A DNA stretch of 10,614 bases from Candidatus Hydrogenedentota bacterium (lineage in GTDB: Bacteria; Hydrogenedentota; Hydrogenedentia; Hydrogenedentales; CAITNO01), in NCBI GenBank assembly GCA_007124105.1, contig SLFT01000311.1, forward strand, positions 1 through 10,614. Reading direction: 5' to 3'. The notes beneath the pieces are model-generated. The model worked only from the letters and a program-made list of their open reading frames with translations, did not search any database and was not told the origin of the DNA. Numbering within the stretch: the stretch's first letter is position 1; each line of letters begins with the position of its first letter. Positions 7,479-10,614 of the stretch are shown here, piece after piece. Made by a program: the position numbers and the translations under genes.

Positions 7479-8789
7479 ATGCAACGGATTACCTGTAAAT
7501 TCGGCGGTTCCTCGCTCGCCGACGCCGCCTGTATCCGCGCGGCTATGGATATTGTGAAAAAGAATCCGGCGCGACGGTTTATCGTTCCATCCGCGCCGGG
7601 AAAACGGTCGGCAAACGACAAAAAAATTACTGACCTGTTGTACGCCTGGCACAACATGGCGCGACAAGGGCTGGACGCGGCGGAACCGCGAAAAATTATT
7701 GAGGAACGCTTTAACGGGCTTGCTCACGACCTTGGCGTTTCTTTCGATGTACGGTCGCGCCTGGCGGAGATCAACGAACGCGCCGCGCAAGATGAGACGC
7801 CTGATTATATGGCGTCGCGTGGTGAATACCTCAATGGCCGACTTATTGCCGAAGCGCTGGACGCCGTTTTTATTGATCCGGCTTCATGTATTCGTTTCAA
7901 GGCCAGCGGAGCACTTGACCCGGAAACATATACGTTGCTTGGCGCGGCCCTGGCCGGCGACGGCCTGTATGTTGTCCCAGGATTCTACGGCGCTATGCCG
8001 GACGGAAGCGTACGCACGTTCTCGCGCGGCGGCAGTGATATTACAGGCGCTATTGTGGCGCGCGCGTCAAAGTCCGACCTCTATGAAAACTGGACCGATG
8101 TATCCGGATTTCGCATGACTGACCCACGTCTTGTGCCCGAAGCAAAGCGTATTGAAGAAGTCACTTATCGCGAACTGCGCGAGCTGTCCTACATGGGCGC
8201 AACCGTGTTGCACGATGAAGCCATCTTCCCCGTGCGCGAGCCTGGCATTCCCATCCACATTCTCAACACCAAGGCTCCTGAAAGCCCGGGAACCAGGATT
8301 GTAGCGCAACGACAAGCCGCCACGCCCGTGTGCGGCATTGCGGGACGGGCTGGATTTACCATGTTCAACATCGAAAAAACGTTGATGAACAAAGAGCATG
8401 GATTCGGCCGCAAGGTACTATCCGTGTTCGAGGAACACGGCGTCAGCTGGGAACACATGCCCACGGGCATTGACACAATCAGCATCATTGTGCGCGACGA
8501 CGAGTTACGCGGCAAAGGCGACGCGATTGTTGAGGCCATCCGTAGACAACTGGATGCGGATGAAATCAGCGTCACCAACGGTCTCGCCATTATAGCTACA
8601 GTCGGTCAGGGTATGAATCATCATATTGGTGTGGCCGCGCGTCTCACCGGCGCCATGGCGGAGGCCGACATCAATTTACGCGTCATAGACCAGGGTTCAT
8701 CTGAGATGAATATTATCATCGGCGTGGAAGAGAACGACCTTGCTTCGGCAGTGCGCGCGATTTACGAAGCATTCGACGATTGGGAATAA
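7479..8789 (+). CDS. lysC: Aspartate kinase, monofunctional, two ACT domains
   Basis: This 436-residue cytoplasmic enzyme phosphorylates aspartate, the entry step to lysine, diaminopimelate, methionine and threonine. The amino-acid kinase domain (about 1-280) starts with the KFGGSS motif (7-12). It also shows SRGGSDITGAI (from 182), WTDVSGFRMTDPR (from 205, aspartate and nucleotide binding) and ATVLHDEAIFPV. Two ACT regions follow, at about 295-360 and 369-425, which usually carry feedback inhibition by lysine and/or threonine. The sequence most resembles the class with a PSAPGKR element near residue 40, as in Bacillus YclM, rather than the AK-homoserine dehydrogenase fusion. No dehydrogenase domain is present. 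GGAG (7469-7472) lies 6 bases before the ATG. The gene stands alone, with 240 bases before and about 200 bases after it. The symbol is the generic one for monofunctional aspartokinases, and the inhibitor type cannot be read from the sequence. Confidence 0.94.
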   Translation: MQRITCKFGGSSLADAACIRAAMDIVKKNPARRFIVPSAPGKRSANDKKITDLLYAWHNMARQGLDAAEPRKIIEERFNGLAHDLGVSFDVRSRLAEINERAAQDETPDYMASRGEYLNGRLIAEALDAVFIDPASCIRFKASGALDPETYTLLGAALAGDGLYVVPGFYGAMPDGSVRTFSRGGSDITGAIVARASKSDLYENWTDVSGFRMTDPRLVPEAKRIEEVTYRELRELSYMGATVLHDEAIFPVREPGIPIHILNTKAPESPGTRIVAQRQAATPVCGIAGRAGFTMFNIEKTLMNKEHGFGRKVLSVFEEHGVSWEHMPTGIDTISIIVRDDELRGKGDAIVEAIRRQLDADEISVTNGLAIIATVGQGMNHHIGVAARLTGAMAEADINLRVIDQGSSEMNIIIGVEENDLASAVRAIYEAFDDWE

Positions 8790-8914
8790 GCGCTAAAGGC
8801 TAAGAACTAACGACAGTGATAAACGCCTTGTATCATCCGTGCCGACAAGATGAAGCGCATACGAAATACCGATATTGTTTGTTGCTAACGTGAAATGAAT
8901 GTTAAGGTAATGAA

Positions 8915-8931
8915 AACGGCTGGAAGCCGTT
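8915..8931. repeat. Short perfect palindrome, possible REP-like interspersed element
   Basis: AACGGCT (8915-8921) and AGCCGTT (8925-8931) form a 7-bp stem around GGA, followed by CCCACATGG. A second weak stem, GGAA/TTCC (8939-8942, 8947-8950), follows. The GGCTGGAAGCC core with a trailing CCCAC resembles, from memory, small repeats scattered in genomes of several environmental phyla. Only one copy is visible here. A T5 run (8944-8948) begins 12 bases after the stem, too far for a standard terminator, although a role in ending aspartokinase transcripts cannot be excluded. Nothing else stands out in the 208-base gap 8790-8997. Confidence 0.4.
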
Positions 8932-8997
8932 CCCACATGGAAGTTTTTCCTGGTTGCAGCTTTTGCGTTATTAGACCTCAACCAAGCATGGTTCATT

Positions 8998-9771
8998 ATG
9001 GGCGCACACACACCCAAAAATAACTGTTCCGTTGCAGACGACTGGTTTGCTGTTGCTTTTGGCGACTTGTATCCAGTGGTGTACGCTCACCGGACAGTTG
9101 AGGCGGCAATGCCCGAAGCAACTTTTGCGGCGGCGGCGATACACCTTAACCCAAGCGACCATGTATTGGACTTGTGTTGCGGCGCGGGCCGACATCTTGC
9201 GACACTGGAAAAGTACGGCGCATGTCTGACAGGACTTGATTATTCGCCCCAGCTCCTGAAGTACGCCCGGGCTCGCCTTTCCATGACAACGGGACTTGTT
9301 CGCGCCGATATGCGTCGTTTGCCGTTCCTTTCCTGTTTTGATGTGGTATTCAGTTTTTTTACAAGTTTTGGTTATTTCCTGAAGGAAACAGACAACACCA
9401 GAGCTGCAGAAGAGATGGCCCGTACATTGAAACCAGGCGGGCGTTTTTTCATGGATTATCTTAACCCGCTATATGTTGCGCGGACGCTCAAGCCGGAGTC
9501 GCGTCGCATGTCGCACGGCTACACCATTGATGAACAGCGGTGGATTGACGAGGCCGCGAAACGCGTAAACAAGAAGGTAACCGTAACGCAGGATGGCAGA
9601 TATATGGGCGCGACAACGGAATCGGTACGATTGTATGCCCTTGAGGAACTAACATTGTTGTTGGGAAGCGTGGGGCTGCGGGTGGATGAACTTTGGGGCG
9701 ATTACGAGGGCGCCGTTTACGGCGAGGGCGCGCCCCGTATGATACTTAAAGGCGTCAGGACAGGCTCATGA
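8998..9771 (+). CDS. Class I SAM-dependent methyltransferase coupled to bshC
   Basis: This 257-residue predicted cytoplasmic protein has the Rossmann-type methyltransferase fold. Motif I VLDLCCGAG (56-64) binds SAM. GLDYS (79-83) ends with the acidic strand, VRADMRRLPF gives motif II, FDVVFSFFTSFGYF follows, and the post-motif strand is preceded by LKPGG. The C-terminal part (YALEELTLLLGSVGL, then GAPRMILKG) is typical of small-molecule methyltransferases rather than RNA or protein-residue ones. The stop overlaps the bshC start by 4 bases (ATGA), so the two proteins are probably translated together. That makes bacillithiol or a precursor a possible substrate, as with the N-methyl-bacillithiol synthase NmbA reported in Chlorobi. 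This is inference from context and the substrate cannot be read from the motifs. The ATG at 8998 has no clear Shine-Dalgarno. I see no better in-frame start, and the homologous part begins near residue 14 (ADDWFAVAFGDLYPVVYAHR). Confidence 0.85.
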   Translation: MGAHTPKNNCSVADDWFAVAFGDLYPVVYAHRTVEAAMPEATFAAAAIHLNPSDHVLDLCCGAGRHLATLEKYGACLTGLDYSPQLLKYARARLSMTTGLVRADMRRLPFLSCFDVVFSFFTSFGYFLKETDNTRAAEEMARTLKPGGRFFMDYLNPLYVARTLKPESRRMSHGYTIDEQRWIDEAAKRVNKKVTVTQDGRYMGATTESVRLYALEELTLLLGSVGLRVDELWGDYEGAVYGEGAPRMILKGVRTGS

Positions 9772-10614
9772 ACCCCTTGTACAAAGCGTATATCGCGGGC
9801 GAGCCAAAAGCCTGCGGGTTATTTGCGCATACGCGGGAAGCATTGTTTTCACGAACATGGGCCGGCATGGCCTGGGGCGATGGCATTGCAGCGCTTATCA
9901 ATGAACGACAAGAAGCCTCTGAGCCAATCCGGGGCGATGAGATTGTAATCGCCACGGGCCAGCAACCCGGCCTGTTTACGGGGCCGCTATACACCATCTA
10001 CAAGGCGATTACGACCGTTAAACTCGCGGAACAACTGCGGAAAAACGGCGTATTGTGTGTCCCAGTGTTTTGGGTAGCGGGCGACGACCATGATTTTGCC
10101 GAAACCCAAACCGCCCACTTTCTTACAAAACGACATCAGCTCCTCTCCCTGACATATACGCCGGATACGTTGGACGTTTCGGATATGCCCATGTACCGTG
10201 TTCCACTGGACCAGCAGGTTCATACGCTTATAGACGAGGCCGCACAGGCATGTCGCGGCAGTGAGTATACCAGGGAAATAAGGACGTATCTGCATACCTC
10301 ACTGGAGGCGTCGGGGACGATGGCGGAATGGTTCACAACGCTTATGGAACGGTTGTTCGAACATACCGGTCTACGTCTGTTATGCCCTTGGGAAAAAACA
10401 GCGCGACGCGCAGCTATACCCGTTTTGGCGCGGGAGATCGAAAACCCACTGGCCAGTACGCGCCTGCTGATTGAGCGCGGCGCTTATATGGCTTCCATCG
10501 GTTTTGAAGCGGCTATACAGCGAGACGAAAGGGCGTGCAATTTCTTTGTTGAGCAAGATGGCCGTCGGCGCAGAGTGCTTTTTGAGAAGGGGCACTACCA
10601 TATCGCCGGAAATG
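9768..10614 (+). CDS. bshC: Bacillithiol biosynthesis cysteine-adding enzyme BshC, 3' partial
   Basis: The frame runs open from the ATG at 9768 to the window end, giving 282 complete codons of a family that usually has about 540 residues. BshC is the proposed last enzyme of bacillithiol synthesis, joining cysteine to glucosaminyl-malate in the cytoplasm. Key family stretches are TGQQPGLFTGPLYTIYK (starting at residue 63) and PVFWVAGDDHDFAE (starting at 99), the nucleotide-binding-like Rossmann core. These two blocks are distinctive and make the call firm. No frameshift or stop interrupts the visible part. The start overlaps the methyltransferase stop as ATGA. The partner genes bshA and bshB are not in the window. 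They are often unlinked in other bacteria, so their absence is not informative. Confidence 0.93.
   Translation, partial: MNPLYKAYIAGEPKACGLFAHTREALFSRTWAGMAWGDGIAALINERQEASEPIRGDEIVIATGQQPGLFTGPLYTIYKAITTVKLAEQLRKNGVLCVPVFWVAGDDHDFAETQTAHFLTKRHQLLSLTYTPDTLDVSDMPMYRVPLDQQVHTLIDEAAQACRGSEYTREIRTYLHTSLEASGTMAEWFTTLMERLFEHTGLRLLCPWEKTARRAAIPVLAREIENPLASTRLLIERGAYMASIGFEAAIQRDERACNFFVEQDGRRRRVLFEKGHYHIAGN

Noticed and set aside
8915..8948. An intrinsic terminator after aspartokinase
   Set aside because: The stem is good, but the T5 run starts 12 bases after it, so the geometry does not fit a rho-independent terminator.

Overview
This window is about 10.6 kb of bacterial chromosome in which every supported gene lies on the + strand. 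Base composition is moderately GC-rich and looks even throughout. There are no tRNA or rRNA genes, insertion sequences, phage genes, CRISPR arrays or toxin modules. A GH57 glucanotransferase, HPr plus Enzyme I, the MEP isoprenoid pathway, an RseP site-2 protease and bacillithiol synthesis together point to a free-living bacterium outside the classical model phyla. An uncultured lineage such as Hydrogenedentota or a PVC-related group is my guess. It rests on gene content and general style only and is weakly held.

Layout: (1) 1-2057, a GH57 4-alpha-glucanotransferase-type enzyme lacking only about its first 28 residues, with two unusual substitutions in its conserved catalytic motifs. (2) 2058-2299, a non-coding gap with a candidate promoter and an inverted/direct repeat set that could fold as an H-type pseudoknot. 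(3) 2300-7238, a tight run ptsH (HPr), ptsI (Enzyme I), dxr and rseP with gaps of 22, 14 and 4 bases, almost certainly one operon. (4) 7239-7478, a 240-base non-coding leader with a -10-like box and four consecutive potential hairpins. (5) 7479-8789, a monofunctional aspartate kinase with two ACT domains. (6) 8790-8997, a gap with a strong small palindrome. (7) 8998 to the end, a class I SAM methyltransferase overlapping by 4 bases a BshC gene that is cut by the window edge.

How the genes work together: ptsH and ptsI form a PEP-driven phosphorelay, but no sugar permease (EII) gene is next to them. HPr keeps both the catalytic His and the regulatory Ser, so sugar transport and regulatory roles are both open. 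dxr and rseP are a common bacterial pair; finding them behind ptsHI is less usual. The methyltransferase-bshC pair suggests modified bacillithiol, possibly N-methyl-bacillithiol, and is the best functional lead. I found no clearly new multi-gene system. The most unusual items are the methyltransferase-bshC coupling, the leader upstream of the aspartokinase, the repeat set upstream of ptsH, the three-PDZ RseP and the altered GH57 motifs.
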